Source: Histoplasma ohiense
Lineage: Eukaryota > Ascomycota > Eurotiomycetes > Onygenales > Ajellomycetaceae
Reading direction: 5' to 3'
Assembly (NCBI GenBank): GCA_017607445.1
Contig: JAEVHH010000003.1
Span: 1,178,001-1,242,000, forward strand
DNA length: 64,000 nucleotides
Under the pieces are notes generated by a model. That model worked only from the letters and a program-made list of their open reading frames with translations, was not told the DNA's origin and searched no databases. Below, piece by piece: positions 1 through 11,431 of the stretch (the first letter of the stretch is position 1; each line of letters opens with the position of its first letter). The position numbers and the translations under genes were made by a program.

Positions 1-2719
1 TATCATCCGGGCTCAGGTATGGGTGAGGCGAATTGGCTAGCCGCTGGGATCTAACCATCTCCGCCGCGCGAATTAGTACATCTCTCATTTTCTCAGGAGA
101 CATAGCCCGTCCATATTCCAGCAACCAGGACAGTGTATAATGGAGCGCATGGTGGAAACTAATCGAACCACGGTCCACCGCAAATTCGACAATTCGATGG
201 TGGGTAACCTTTTGGAAAGCATCCTTCTCGAATTCCACGAATGGAACAGACTTGAAGCGAACGAAATCAAGAATCTCAGCGTGGACGAAGCGAAGTCGCT
301 CCAGCCCCAGTGAGTTAATCATGGTTGAGTAGGCAGTGGTGGCTATCGCGTCAACGAGGTTGTCAGCATCTTCTTCAGACTCGATTGTGCGGAACGCCTC
401 GCAGAACAGACGACACAATCGATTAATTTCACGCATCAGAATAGATGCCCCAATCCAGCCTTCAGTCTCGTATTCAACGTGGGCCTCGACTGCGCGAACA
501 TTAGGGCAAATTCCCTGGGGAAGTTTAACAAGATCCAGGAATTGCATTAGATACTGCCTCTCGCTACGGATACGACGCTTAACATGCTCTGATAGAAGGA
601 GATAGCGCAAATCAAGGAAGAAATGGTATAATCGTCTGTTAGTTACCGAGCCAGTGTCTATTGAGAGAGTCGCGTTAGGGTGAACATCGTGGGGCTCCCC
701 AACCTGGCGTGTCGTAAGGAAGGTATAAAGAATAGCCATAATATTCGTCAGGAAGTTCCCTCGTTCGACGACTTCTTCTGTTATAGAAGGCGTTGTTAAT
801 AACTGTAGAGAAAGGTTAATGATAGAATGGTCCGGTTCCCTATCCGCGATCAAATACAGCTGGGCAAGAGCGGTATATAAAGCAGAGAATCGCAAACCAA
901 GGATCCGTTTGAACTGTGGAACGTTAACGACGGTGCCTAGACACATTTCCCGAACGTCTGTCCTAGTTTTCTTCCATAGCCTCAAGTCGAACAAAATAAT
1001 CCAATCGAGTCTTGTCCGCTTCCGCAAGTCTTCATAGGGTGTAAGGTCCTCATTATCATAAAATCGCTGAGGTTTCACCACCCAGTAAGAGGGGGCTTCT
1101 GCAGAAGCTTGGAATCTCGCACCAGGCGTTTTGGGGATATCGATTTTCCCAGACGCAAAGGAACCCGCAGGGCCCTCAGTGTCAGGGCCAGTAGGCACAA
1201 TTAAAGTAGCAATGTCTTGGTTATCACCCTGTCGCGGGTCCTGTGATGGCGGGGCTGGAGGAAATGGTGAAGGATATGCAACAAGAGTAGCCTCCTCGAT
1301 TTCCAAATCATTGTCTGGCATTTCAACGTCCGCGTCAGGAGTGTTTGCCCTTGCTTCCATAGTTTCTACATCTTGTTCCAGAGTAAGCCGAATGGTATCG
1401 ACTTCGTCCATATCCTCATCCTCCTCATCCTCATTTCCATTTTCATCATCCTCCCCCTCCCCCATTGCTTGGCCTTCTTCCACTGCGCCATCATCGTTGG
1501 GATTTATATCGTCCGGCGCTGCCGCAACTTCTATAAATGGTCCTTCAGGGCCGATTGAAACCCGCACGGAGTAATCTCTCGACCGATCCTCCTCCTCATT
1601 ATCATAGATGCCGCTTTTCCCGATGTCGGCATTTGATGCCCTACTTCCAAGTCTCCAGGGTTGAATCATCTGATCGCACACAGTCTGCCTGAGCAGGTCA
1701 TTGTCATCTCCTATAGAACAGGAGGCAATATCAGAAAGCCACTCAATAATGGTCCCACACATTTGTTCTCGGTACGTATCTCTTGCAGACCTCACTGTAA
1801 CGGTAACCCTGATCTGCTCTATGATCTTCGACACCACCAGTAGATTCTCCAAATCCTTCGAGTATTTCACCACACTCCTCCCAATCTCGTGAGTCTCGTT
1901 GGCCTTCTCTACCCCGAACCGTGACGCCTCTCGACAGGCGCGCACCACTTGATTTGCGACCTCGGTAACAGTATGCTTCTCATCATTCCAGAGGACAAGA
2001 GCGAACTCAGGTTCTTCTTGAACGGGGTCACTCCCACCGTACCATTCCGCCAATAGCCTCGACGTTGCCTCGTCCTCTCTGATACCAGCTTCAGTCTTTG
2101 GAAGCCTCAACTGTTCTGGTGAACATGAGATAACATCGCAGAAATAGTCATAAGCCCTGCTAATCGTCGTGGTAATACTCTCTACCAGATCAACAGGCGT
2201 CCGCGCAGCATGTGACGACGGCGAAGACTTCCCTTTCCCTTCAGCATCCCGCGGCGTCGCAGTATGTATAGCACAGAGAACAGGGATTTTAAACGCCTCC
2301 TCGTCGCCACAGTCACAGCATCCATTATACCCACTGGATAGCGAAATAGAATACTTGTGACCCGTATGATCTGAAGAATCGAAACAGCGGGTACAAAGCG
2401 CGCAAGTATCATCGGTAGAGCAGGTCATACAGTGGTATGAAGCTTCGCCGTTTTTGAAAATGTGCCCGCACCGCTTTCCCCGAGCTGATTCCGTGTACTC
2501 AGCACCTTCAACTGCACCCTGAGCTTCCGACAACTTCCATTTGCTCTCTGAAAAGCCGTTGGGGAATAGTAGGCGAAGGTATTCTTCGTTGTAACCGGTC
2601 ATACAGTGGAAGAGGAGCTCGAGGAGGTCCTGGCGGGCTTCCTTGGTATAGCGGTAGCCATGTCGGGATGGATGCTCGAGTAGAGCCTGGCCGAGTCTCC
2701 GCTCAAGATTCGATAACAT
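1..2719 (-). CDS. UBR1: E3 ubiquitin-protein ligase UBR1 (N-recognin), 5' part
   Basis: This is the first ~906 codons of an uninterrupted reading frame that starts at ATG 2719 and stays open to the window edge. UBR1 binds proteins with destabilising N-terminal residues and ubiquitinates them in the N-degron pathway (cytosol and nucleus). Seen: a UBR box at about residues 84-152, with the dense Cys/His pattern beginning RCGHIF and including CALCTRCF, DHTGH and CCDCGDEEAF (binds basic N-termini). A ClpS-like segment follows at about 237-315, with LWNDEKHT (binds bulky hydrophobic N-termini). A long Asp/Glu-rich linker lies near residues 415-480. The RING and C-terminal autoinhibitory parts of the ~2,000-residue family lie outside the window. 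No intron is needed. ATE1, which supplies its Arg-tagged substrates, is 38 kb away. Confidence 0.95.
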   Translation of the reverse strand, partial: MLSNLERRLGQALLEHPSRHGYRYTKEARQDLLELLFHCMTGYNEEYLRLLFPNGFSESKWKLSEAQGAVEGAEYTESARGKRCGHIFKNGEASYHCMTCSTDDTCALCTRCFDSSDHTGHKYSISLSSGYNGCCDCGDEEAFKIPVLCAIHTATPRDAEGKGKSSPSSHAARTPVDLVESITTTISRAYDYFCDVISCSPEQLRLPKTEAGIREDEATSRLLAEWYGGSDPVQEEPEFALVLWNDEKHTVTEVANQVVRACREASRFGVEKANETHEIGRSVVKYSKDLENLLVVSKIIEQIRVTVTVRSARDTYREQMCGTIIEWLSDIASCSIGDDNDLLRQTVCDQMIQPWRLGSRASNADIGKSGIYDNEEEDRSRDYSVRVSIGPEGPFIEVAAAPDDINPNDDGAVEEGQAMGEGEDDENGNEDEEDEDMDEVDTIRLTLEQDVETMEARANTPDADVEMPDNDLEIEEATLVAYPSPFPPAPPSQDPRQGDNQDIATLIVPTGPDTEGPAGSFASGKIDIPKTPGARFQASAEAPSYWVVKPQRFYDNEDLTPYEDLRKRTRLDWIILFDLRLWKKTRTDVREMCLGTVVNVPQFKRILGLRFSALYTALAQLYLIADREPDHSIINLSLQLLTTPSITEEVVERGNFLTNIMAILYTFLTTRQVGEPHDVHPNATLSIDTGSVTNRRLYHFFLDLRYLLLSEHVKRRIRSERQYLMQFLDLVKLPQGICPNVRAVEAHVEYETEGWIGASILMREINRLCRLFCEAFRTIESEEDADNLVDAIATTAYSTMINSLGLERLRFVHAEILDFVRFKSVPFVEFEKDAFQKVTHHRIVEFAVDRGSISFHHALHYTLSWLLEYGRAMSPEKMRDVLIRAAEMVRSQRLANSPHPYLSPDD

Positions 2720-3464
2720 GATTCAGGTATGCGTTGATTTTATCTAGCATTCGTTCAGATCATTTGTTCCCGTTTGTCCCGTGTCCCGTATTATATAGTT
2801 ACGAGCCGGTGGATTTTGATGTGAGATTGAGTTGGTGGTGGGGGGCGAAGGACTTCGAGGGAACGTTTGGGAGGGATGAAGAAAATGGGACAAAGTTTGA
2901 AAATGAATTTAAAAATGTCAACTAAATGGAGAGTGGATGCAGAGAACTATGATGTGATGTGATGGGAGTTGGAGTAAAGTGGTTGTAATGTTTTACGTCA
3001 GGTCATGGCGGCTCCCAGCGTTGTTGGTTAAACAGCTTCCCCGCCGATATGATGCCTCATCAATGACTTAAGGCTGCTGGACTAAGGAAACAGCCACGCC
3101 TCAACATAACACCGCCAGCGTTTATTCACTTTACTTTACTTCTGTGTCAAGGTGCTAATATCATTGAATTAACCAAATCGCTACGGAGCTTGCCCGAAGG
3201 AGAGATATATCCTTGTTAAATCCGGATAGACGACAACTATAACGCCACCCGCATATTCACTCCAGATGCCACCATATTCTTCGCTACTTGAATCATCAAG
3301 CACATTGACCCGAATTTTTTTCCAGAAACAGATATGAATTTTTTGTATAATTCAACAGTATCTAACTTGTACATATACAATTCTATCCCACTTCAAAACA
3401 CCACGCTTCTTTCAAGCGCCGCACAAGCAACGCTTTTATATCAGCATTTTCCATCTGGCCCGTT
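2720..3464. other. intergenic, UBR1 promoter side and QCR9 3' side
   Basis: 745 bp upstream of UBR1 and downstream of QCR9. No convincing coding frame, RNA gene or repeat was seen. The short open frames here are not conserved-looking. Confidence 0.6.
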
Positions 3465-4020
3465 TTATTCTTCATCCTCAGCCTTCTGGATGTACTGGTG
3501 TCGGATATCCTTCCATTGTCTCTGTGCACGGGTGCGCCGAAGTTAGTCAACTAAGGCCTTAAAACCAACTCAAAACGAAGACGAAGTGACCTTGTATACA
3601 TACACCCTTGTTCAGAGAATCAAATATCCGGTTGCTGATAGAGTCGAATGCCCTATAGTTTAAATAGCCAAGGAAAAAAAAATCGTTCAGTTCAGTTCCA
3701 TCCAATATCCATAACATATATACGTATGTATTCATATGGCTATCACGTACATCTCAAACGCGAAGGCTCCGATGAATATCGAACCCAGGAACGTAGTATT
3801 CCGTCGAAAGAGGGAGCTACGTAAGAGCGGAAGGTTAGATCTTTATTTACCTCCAAAATCGCATGTTCTACGGATGCGGGGAGACTTACTTGTATATCAT
3901 TCCAGTAATCTGTGGAAATGTTGGGTGTCAACGTTAGCACGACTGTTACAGTCCAGAAAATTCACAAAATGGAAGCAGGACTGTAGCTCGCGGGATTGGG
4001 AGATCACATACTCCTGCCAT
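3465..4020 (-). CDS. QCR9: cytochrome b-c1 complex subunit 9 (QCR9)
   Basis: A five-exon gene for a 66-residue complex III subunit of the inner mitochondrial membrane. Exons on the minus strand: 4020-4012, 3910-3890, 3816-3751, 3652-3604 and 3521-3465. All junctions are GT-AG and phases agree across every intron. The first exon encodes only Met-Ala-Gly. The spliced protein begins MAGITGMIYN, has the family core LFRRNTTFLGSIFIGAFAFE (single membrane span) and then RQWKDIR near the C-terminus, ending in acidic residues. This matches yeast Qcr9 in length and layout. Because every exon is tiny, plain ORF calling misses it. It is divergent from the PYM-like gene over 405 bp; a CCAAT box (complement at 4161-4165) about 140 bp upstream is a plausible HAP-complex site (inference). 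Confidence 0.93.
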
Positions 4021-4425
4021 GGTGAGAGATGTACGGGAATTGAACGGGGAAATGGTGATGCGGCCCGCAATTGCGTCGAAGGATAGTTACGCAACAGTTG
4101 TTTCGCAGGAAGGATGAAGGAAAGGTGAGAAACAGCGTCGGGAATCGGGCAGGCGGTTTGATTGGCCAGTCGAGGTTCCGCCTTGGATTCTGCCAACTCA
4201 GAAGAGGAACACCGCCTAATGAACCCTTTTTGCTGCACTCCATCCACACGCTACAACACTGCGCTGGCAGGGTAAGCCTGCTGTTTACTCTCTCCGCTCG
4301 TGAGCGTTGAGCGCGTATGTCTCTCTAATATAATTACTCCCCCCCCGTGCTTGAAGCCCACCCAGAGAACACACTAGGATTTTGTCCAACCGTGGAGATA
4401 AAACATAATATACATCTTGCCCACC
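4021..4425. promoter_or_regulatory. bidirectional promoter, QCR9 / PYM-like gene
   Basis: 405 bp between two divergent start codons. It contains a CCAAT box oriented toward QCR9 (reads ATTGG on the plus strand at 4161-4165). CCAAT is the binding core of the HAP/CBC complex, which drives many fungal respiratory genes. A C-rich run and pyrimidine tracts lie just upstream of the PYM-like ATG. The function is inferred, not shown. Confidence 0.5.
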
Positions 4426-5103
4426 ATGCCCCCAAAATCAGAATCGGAACCCATCTCCTCCTCAGGGATAACAGTCAACGCTTTAACCGGCGAACGCCAC
4501 ATTCCTGCCTCGACACGCGCTGACGGCTCCCAGCGCCGCGAAATTAAAATCCGGCCCGGCTACCGGCCACCGGAGGATATACAGGTGTACAAAAACCGTA
4601 CAGCTGAGGCGTGGAAAAATCGCGGCAAGGGCGGCATTCCTGGTGCAGAAGGTCTAGGGGAGGAATCTGCTCGTACTACGGCAGCTACAGCTGCAAGCAA
4701 TAAGAATGCGAAGAAGCGGGAGGCGAAGCGGAGGGCGAAAGCTGTGGAGGGTGAGAATGGTTTGTCTACTACCTCTGGAAAGGTAGAAGGAGGGGTCCCA
4801 GGGAAAGCAAAGGAGAAAGAGAACTGGAGGGAAAGGAAGGAAGAAGAAAACCCTGGTGCTGATGCAGATGTCGTTCATGATGCGGAAGTCGAGAAAGAGA
4901 AGAAGCTGCGCAATTTGCGCAAGAAGCTGAGGCAGGCAAGGGAGCTAAGGGAGAGGAAAGACAATGGTGAAAATCTGCTTCCAGAGCAGTTTGAGAAGGT
5001 TATCAAGATTCAGGAGTTAGTGAGACAGCTGGATGCCTTGGGGTTTGATTCAGAGGGCGAGAGGAAGAAGACGAGTGCGGAATCTGCGGATCATAACCCC
5101 TGA
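4426..5103 (+). CDS. PYM-type partner of Y14 and Mago (exon junction complex disassembly factor)
   Basis: 225 residues in a single exon. ATG 4426 is preceded by CCACC and is the first ATG of the frame. PYM/WIBG binds the Mago-Y14 heterodimer and removes exon junction complexes from translated mRNA in the cytoplasm. Seen: the N-terminal Mago-binding motif, with GITVNALTGERHIPAST followed by RREIKIRPGYRPPEDI (residues about 14-55). The middle is a highly charged Lys/Glu-rich helix, and the C-terminal helix at about 170-215 (RNLRKKLRQARELRERK, then QFEKVIKIQELVRQLDALG) is the ribosome-associated part in family members. Length is usual. The gene is convergent with HEM14. Confidence 0.88.
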   Translation: MPPKSESEPISSSGITVNALTGERHIPASTRADGSQRREIKIRPGYRPPEDIQVYKNRTAEAWKNRGKGGIPGAEGLGEESARTTAATAASNKNAKKREAKRRAKAVEGENGLSTTSGKVEGGVPGKAKEKENWRERKEEENPGADADVVHDAEVEKEKKLRNLRKKLRQARELRERKDNGENLLPEQFEKVIKIQELVRQLDALGFDSEGERKKTSAESADHNP

Positions 5104-5754
5104 GAAATGGAGATGGGACAGGAATATCGTGGTCGCCAAAACTAAGATACTCTTGTGCACTGATTTCTTTCTAATCTCTGTTTTTAGAAGTATGGTATAT
5201 GATGGATTTACTTCGGGATGACGTCCAAACAATGGTGCGGGAGGAAAAAAAAGGAGGGCGGTTTTGTGAAAAGCATTATTATATCATACGAAGGAGCGCA
5301 CTCCAACAGAGTGACAGAAGCATCATGCGATGGTTATGTGGACTGAGTTGCGCCCCCAATCGAGAGGCCACCTACATCAACGCCACCATAACCGGCTTGA
5401 ACGTTGGCGTGACGATTTGGGAAGGGTTTTGATCGCGTGCTGAAGCAATGTCTAATTTGGAAGTGGGGTACGACGAGACAGACAGTTTAGTGGCGGGTGA
5501 TATGAGTGAAGCCTTGTCGTTCAAGGTCCTTCATCGCACAAACGAAATTATGGTTTCGATGTCAATAAACAAGCTCAAGGCCAATAGTGCAGATGGGACA
5601 TGGCAAACAATCCGGATACGAACAAGACCACGGTATCTCAACGACCTATACTCGATGAACGTTTTGCACGACGGGACAGGGTATATTGAAAAATTCCTTC
5701 TTTCTATATTTCTATCTTAATACATCCCTCTCAAAAATAACCCTACATATTCTT
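5104..5754. other. convergent 3' intergenic region (PYM-like / HEM14)
   Basis: 650 bp between the convergent stops of the PYM-like gene and HEM14. It presumably holds both 3' UTRs. A 90-codon frame at 5448-5720 has no recognisable similarity and is not called. Confidence 0.55.
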
Positions 5755-7697
5755 TCACTCCCGCCCTTCCTGCACCCTCGAACCACCAAACCTTCGCTTA
5801 AAGTTCTCCGGTGTATATCTCTCCAATCCCGTAACGCCCTCTTGCCCCTCCAGTGTCGCCGCTGCCACAATCCTCCCAGCCCGTATCGAGTCATTGACCC
5901 CAACCCCCGTATACCATGCCCCAGCAACCTTCAATCTCCCCTCAAACCGGCGCTCCAGGGCATCATGGAGCCGTTCCATCTGCGTCACCTGCCCAACTAT
6001 CGGCTGCGGAATCGCATCCCGTTGCAGCCGCGCTCTGGCAACGACAGGCTCATCAGCAATGCGCAGATGTCGCGCGAGCACCGATTTGGCCATGGCGATT
6101 GCGTTTTCCTCATCCGGCAGGTCTGAGAGGAGCCAGTCATCCCACCAGTGTCCGCCCAGGATTACGGTAAGTTTGGTACCCTCAGCTGTGTCCTGGCCGG
6201 CGCTACTATCTGAGGCAAAGATGACGCCGAGGGCGCGCTCGGGATTGAGATCAATGGGGACAGAGCGGGGAATTAGGTAACCGAAACCGCGGTGTGGGAT
6301 TAGATTTGGATTTTTGTAGTAGAGATTGACGACCATGACGGTGACGGCGTAGTCATTCTCATTAAGGAGGTCAGTTACGGATGTTGGGGCTGGGTCTGCT
6401 TCTGAGGCGAGGAGTTGCTGGGCGAGAGCTGTGGAAGACGTCGTAGATATTACGTAGTCATAGTTGGAAGAGGTGCCATCGTCAAGGCTAACCTATCATA
6501 GTGAAATACAGTGAGCAAGTAATGAAGAAAAGCCATATATTGGTTCTGACGTACTGTCATAGACGCTGAATCTTGCCCCTTGGAGATGGATTTAATATCA
6601 GCACCAGTCTTGATTTCCACATTAGATGCACCTCTTAGCGACGACTCTAATGCTGTAGCGAGCTGGCCCATGCCCCGCCGGAGAGTTAAAACGTTATTAC
6701 CCGTCGCAAACCGGCGTATCTCTTTATATTTCTCCTTCTCAACCAACCGACGAGCCATGGCAATATCATACGGCATAAGGATTTTCTGTTGATTGAATTG
6801 GTCCATCAACTCCGTCGCAAAGCCTCGTTCAGAGAGCTCGAACTCGTCCCACGCAATGCGCAAAATCGACCGCGCGCTGAGTTTGTACAGATCACCAGCA
6901 TAAATCCCGTGGAAAAATGCGGAAGCAACAACATCTGCCACATTCGGACCAAAACGACGCTTCATAAAATCGCCGATGGACTCGTCAGATATCGATCGGT
7001 CACGGACCGGCCTTCTAGGCTCGAGAATCACTTCCAGAGCAAGTTTCCAGAGTAGGGGCTCTGAAATTAGTTGCATGACATTCATGAGAATGTTCCCTAA
7101 CACGCCAGCACCGGGATATGGTCCTGGCAAACGCACAAGATGGTCTGGATAGTAAATATATCGGTTACGTGCAGCCGGGGAATCTGTCTCGGTTGGCAGA
7201 ATATCATCTTTGAGGCCTAGATCGAATAACTGAAATGCTCACGCGATAATATACACATTAGTTTCAGGAGTATAGTGACTTGGATAAAACTCGGAATGGG
7301 TAGCTCTCCCTAGCTATCTTACCAGTTCCAGCGTGGACAAGCTACCTCCCAATCCCGCCCGTAGGGTTCTCGGTCCGTATTCAAACAGCACTTGCCCGCC
7401 GTCGACATTGATTATTTCCGATTGCAACCAACCGCCAAGTTTCGGGGCCTTCTCGTAGAGCGTAACGCGCGCATCTTGGTCTTGGGAGAGACGAAATGCA
7501 GTTGAGAGGCCAGTAACACCGGCCCCTATTACTGCAATGTTTTTGTGATGTGTGCTCGGATTGGAGGTGAAACGGCGAAAGCAAAATGGAGGGGCGTGAG
7601 CTGTGATTAATCGTCTAGACCAGGCCAATGGCTGTATTCCACCACAAGAATGCGTCCATAGCTCGTCTATGGTGCGATACGAGCACCGTGGACGCAT
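5755..7697 (-). CDS. HEM14: protoporphyrinogen oxidase, mitochondrial
   Basis: 595 residues in three exons: 7697-7323, 7229-6555 and 6492-5755; introns GT-AG, phase 0. It catalyses the six-electron, FAD-dependent oxidation of protoporphyrinogen IX to protoporphyrin IX, the penultimate step of heme synthesis, at the inner mitochondrial membrane. Seen: an Arg-rich N-terminus of about 50 residues without acidic clusters (mitochondrial targeting), then the FAD Rossmann motif IAVIGAGVTGLSTAF (G58, G60, G63), YEKAPKLGGW, and FEYGPRTLR, which is typical of the family. Near the C-terminus is AGAWYTGVGVNDSIRAGR, the second FAD-contact segment. Length is usual for fungal Hem14. It supplies heme for cytochromes such as the CYC1 product encoded at 52-53 kb. 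Confidence 0.95.
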
Positions 7698-8684
7698 TGC
7701 AATGAGGTAGGGGAATTGTTTTGTGTCGGGTGGGTTGAAGTTGGCGGTTTGGGAAGCTCGTACGCGGTGCTCTTGACCCTTGGAACCAAACTAAATTTTA
7801 TTCATTTATTTAAGCATGTTCGAGGCTTCTGTTCAACACTGCAACTTGAGAGTATTTTGTTCGAGATGATCCCAACTATAAACACTGTATGTACAGTACA
7901 TCTATCGCAGAATCTGATATATCAAATCATCCCGGGAATGATATCCAAACCAAGAACTTAAATGGTAAATGAATGTGCATGGAACAGACAAGTTGGGACA
8001 GATTAAAAGCTCAAAGAGAAAAAGATTAAAATTCAAAGAAAAAGAGATGTACTGTGCATTGTACTGTACATCGTTTCACGGTATCTAATCATTCGACAAA
8101 CTACAGAGCTCTCCTTCTTATATGAATCCATCAATTTCAGCATAAGCATGAAACAAAGGGAATTGTCGACATCTGCTGAGCCTTGTGTGGATTTCTTAAT
8201 GTTATGGGTTGAAGCTTCCATGCAAGACAAACCCATATCCGAAAATGAAAATGAGAGAAACAGTAAATAAGAAGAATAATCATACATAATCTTAAACGTC
8301 TCATAAAAAATCTCCAATAATATGTTGACGCCCCTTTTAGCCATTTATAATCCCCTTGTTTGATGCTAGATACAGAAAAAAAAGAACAAAAATAGATATA
8401 AACACAAACCTCAACAGCAACTCCCCTTATCCAAACGCCAATCATCTCAGGCATGACCCACTTTGAAACTTGAAAAGCACAGCAAGGTTTAATACATGGT
8501 TGAGAGAAGGAAAACCCCGGGCAAAGAAGAAACAAGATTCTCAAATGTGGGCTGTCTTTAATCAACATCCCAGCCAGCCGTAGTGACCAGGGGTGGGGGT
8601 TAGGGTTGTGCGATAAGCAGCTCGTGATGAATGAGTAAAATAAACTCATGAAAATTATATGAGAAAGGAAAAGAAAAAGATATA
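7698..8684. other. intergenic, HEM14 promoter and NAB2 3' region
   Basis: About 990 bp. It contains the words GTACAGTACA (near 7872) and GTACTGTACA (near 8060), which recur in intergenic DNA across the window. The 183-codon minus-strand frame at 8137-8688 overlaps the NAB2 stop and has a skewed, implausible composition, so it is not called. Confidence 0.5.
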
Positions 8685-10409
8685 TCAAGTCACAATCTCG
8701 TGCCCCTTCGCTTCGTCCGCGTCGGCAGATGGATCAGCCACAGTAGTCTCGGGTTTAATAAGTTCCTCCTGCCCATCCTCATCTGTCACGAATCGTCGTT
8801 CACTAACATGCTCCTTCTTCTCCTCATCTCCAGCCCTCCACACCTTATCCGCAAACACACCACGTTGGCCCTCAGCATGCTTAAACGGGCACATCCTGTT
8901 AAGACACGGTTTGAATTTGCATGGGATTTGCAGATGCGTGTACTTGCAAGACGGCACTGTGCAGTCCGCGCCATTTCTGCACATCGGCATACTCGGATGC
9001 TTGAATGTGCAGTTCGGGTTTGTGCAGTGTGGAAAAAATCGGCAAAGTTCTTCGGATTGGTGTTCGACCTTTTGGGCGGGGGAAGGGTGTCGGGCAGCGC
9101 ACTTCCGATTCTTGCATGCTACTCCGAAAGGGCATTCATCATTCACGTCGACGACCATGCCTTCAGGGGCAGCGGGAGATTGATGCGCGTAGGGGCAGTC
9201 TTTCCGTGTGCATTTCAGGTTAAATCGACAAACAGTGTGTGGACCTGGTTCTGCGGATTGAGTTTCGTGGGCCGCATCAACGTCCATGGAAGAATCTGGG
9301 GCATTATGTGATGTGTTCATGTCCACGTCGGCATTTGCGCTTGGTGCATGGAATTTCGAAGAGTGGCCGTTTGTGTGTTCCTGTGGACCCAAGTGCTGGT
9401 TCCGGTGCGGGTTGATCTCAGCGCGATCAAAAAGGGAGCGCCCTTGTTGGCCCGGAGGTGGGCCATTTTGAAATGCGGGGTTAATCGCTGGTGGAACCAT
9501 GCCGGGTATAATCTGAGCCATCATTCGAGCTTGCTCTTCCAGCATAGCCATCATCTGCATTTGTTGCTGTGGACTCAACGATACCATCCCTGGTACTGCA
9601 TTTGGCATCGGACCACCAGCCATTCCCATCCCCATCCCCATCCCCATTCCTGCTCCCATGCCCATACCCATTGGTCCGGATAGCCCCCCTGGAAGCATAC
9701 GTCCGTTTCTCCCCGGAAATGCTCTCGGGCCTTTCGGGGGATCTCTGGAATGGCTGTTGATTCGTTCTGAACCTTGGTGGCTGCGTACCCGGTGTAGAAC
9801 TGAGTCATTCTGGCGGTCCATGGTCTTATTTATTTGCCTCATAATCCTGCCTCGTCCACCTTGCTGGTGTTGTTTGAGGTTTCGCGCCGCTTTGGGGCCG
9901 GTAGGACTGTCCAAATTCATATTAATTAGCTGCAGAAGAAAATTAAACTAGCCATGAGATAAAGGGATGTTGGCTTACATATTACCATCCTGTCCCTCGT
10001 TGGTGACATCTCCACTCATTTCAGAATCTCTAAAATCCCCTGTCCCAGCTGGTAAAGATGAGCTGTTCTGCTGCTCTGAAATAGAAGGAATGACTTGCGA
10101 CTGTTTCTGTTGCTCTGTCTCCGCCGAAACACCATTGATCTTGTTATTCAGTTCATGAACCTTTTCAAATAGCCATTTTGCAAAATCAGCAGCTTCTGTA
10201 TCTTCCGGACCCAGACTTAGAAGGTCGTTTGCAAGCTCTGTAGCAATTTGATCCTGGGTTTTCCCGTTGACAAGCATAAGAATGACGTATTCAGCCAGAG
10301 CGGAGTCATCGCCCCCGCCTGTGCTCCAACCAACGTCCACTAACTTTGGCTGCACGGCCTCGTTAAGGGCCTCCGCAAGGGGAGTTCCGAGTTTGATGGA
10401 CACCGACAT
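8685..10409 (-). CDS. NAB2: nuclear polyadenylated RNA-binding protein NAB2 (CCCH zinc fingers)
   Basis: 550 residues in two exons, 10409-9979 and 9906-8685. Nab2 binds poly(A), limits tail length and couples mRNA maturation to export. Seen: an N-terminal PWI-like helical domain (residues 1-~100), a Met/Gly-rich middle with repeated Gly-Met, and five C-terminal CCCH fingers, among them CRFNLKCTRKDCPYAH, CRFFPHCTNPNCTFKH and CKFKPCLNRMCPFKH. Tandem CCCH fingers of this spacing define Nab2/ZC3H14. The intron needs care. The obvious acceptor (CTGCAG at about 9930) brings in a stop in every frame combination. Donor GTAAGC at 9978 with acceptor GGACAG ending at 9907 joins the frames as GNIPTGPK, and leaves a branchpoint-like CTAAT about 20 nt before the AG. 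Confidence 0.92.
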
Positions 10410-11431
10410 GGTCGCGGGAGCGCCTGACTTCTAATAAGGACTGAAGGATGTGGCGAAAGCTGCGGAGCCGAGGTATGCCTTGTTAAATGCTAGTAGCAAA
10501 GGAGCGGCGGAGAAGTACCGGTCAAAATAAACGACGGGGAGGTGATATCTAAAAATGAAATGGACTGGTCGTGTGGAGGCCGCAGCATCGATAAGGTAGG
10601 GAGTGGGAGGAACAGCAGCAAACAACAAATTTACTCGTTGAACGAAAGCTTAGTTATGAAAGGTAACGGCTGAAGTCGAGACTTGCCTCATTAGGACATG
10701 CTACGGCGCAACAGAGAAGCCACAAACGTCACAGGCCAGAACGCTAAGTCAGACCTGAGTCAGCGCCAGATCTTGGTTGACTGCCTAACTTGGTTAAAGC
10801 AACTCGTTAAGGTACACATTCAATAGTCATGTATATACGGAGTATAGCCCTCTTGAAAATTAGAAGCATATATTAAATTATAAAGTTATACACTCCTCAT
10901 ATTAATGTGTGGTTGAAATCTGAAAGTCGTTGTTTTTTAGAATTTGTATGGGAAAGGTTTGGCGTTGAGTCCCGCATGGAGGAACGACGATAGGAACTAC
11001 GGAATGCTGAGAACTCTGTTGATAGTTACAACATTTCTGTGCACATCAACTCGCATATTCTCTCGGGCCATTGCCCATGAGTTGACTCTAATCCTATCCC
11101 AACATATCCTAATTCCTCCGTTGTTGAGTTACATTCTTGCTATCCAATGTTTGCCCCACTCCTCCCCTCTCTGTAAGTGTTGCTCCAAACTTGGAAATGG
11201 TAAACAGACTGTGATATATTCACTTCATGGATTTTACCTGGAACACTTCCAAGTGAGGCTGCGACGACTTGGACGGGAAATGCTAGTAACTTGCGTTTTA
11301 TCTCCAGTTCGAATTGACCCTCCCACGTCGTTCTTTTCAAATACTGCCATCTGTGATCTTCATGTTTTCGCCTTCCTTTCGTACTGCTACTACAAAGCAT
11401 CTTACCCTTTGATATCGCAATTTCTCTCACA
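10410..11431. other. intergenic, divergent promoters NAB2 / hexosaminidase
   Basis: About 1 kb between divergent genes. It contains a TACGGAGTA word near 10837. A 168-codon plus-strand frame (10944-11450) overlaps the hexosaminidase start in another frame and is best read as 5' leader. Confidence 0.5.

Noticed and set aside
8137..8688. 183-codon minus-strand frame
   Set aside because: It overlaps the NAB2 stop region, is Phe/Ser/Cys-rich and has no recognisable family.
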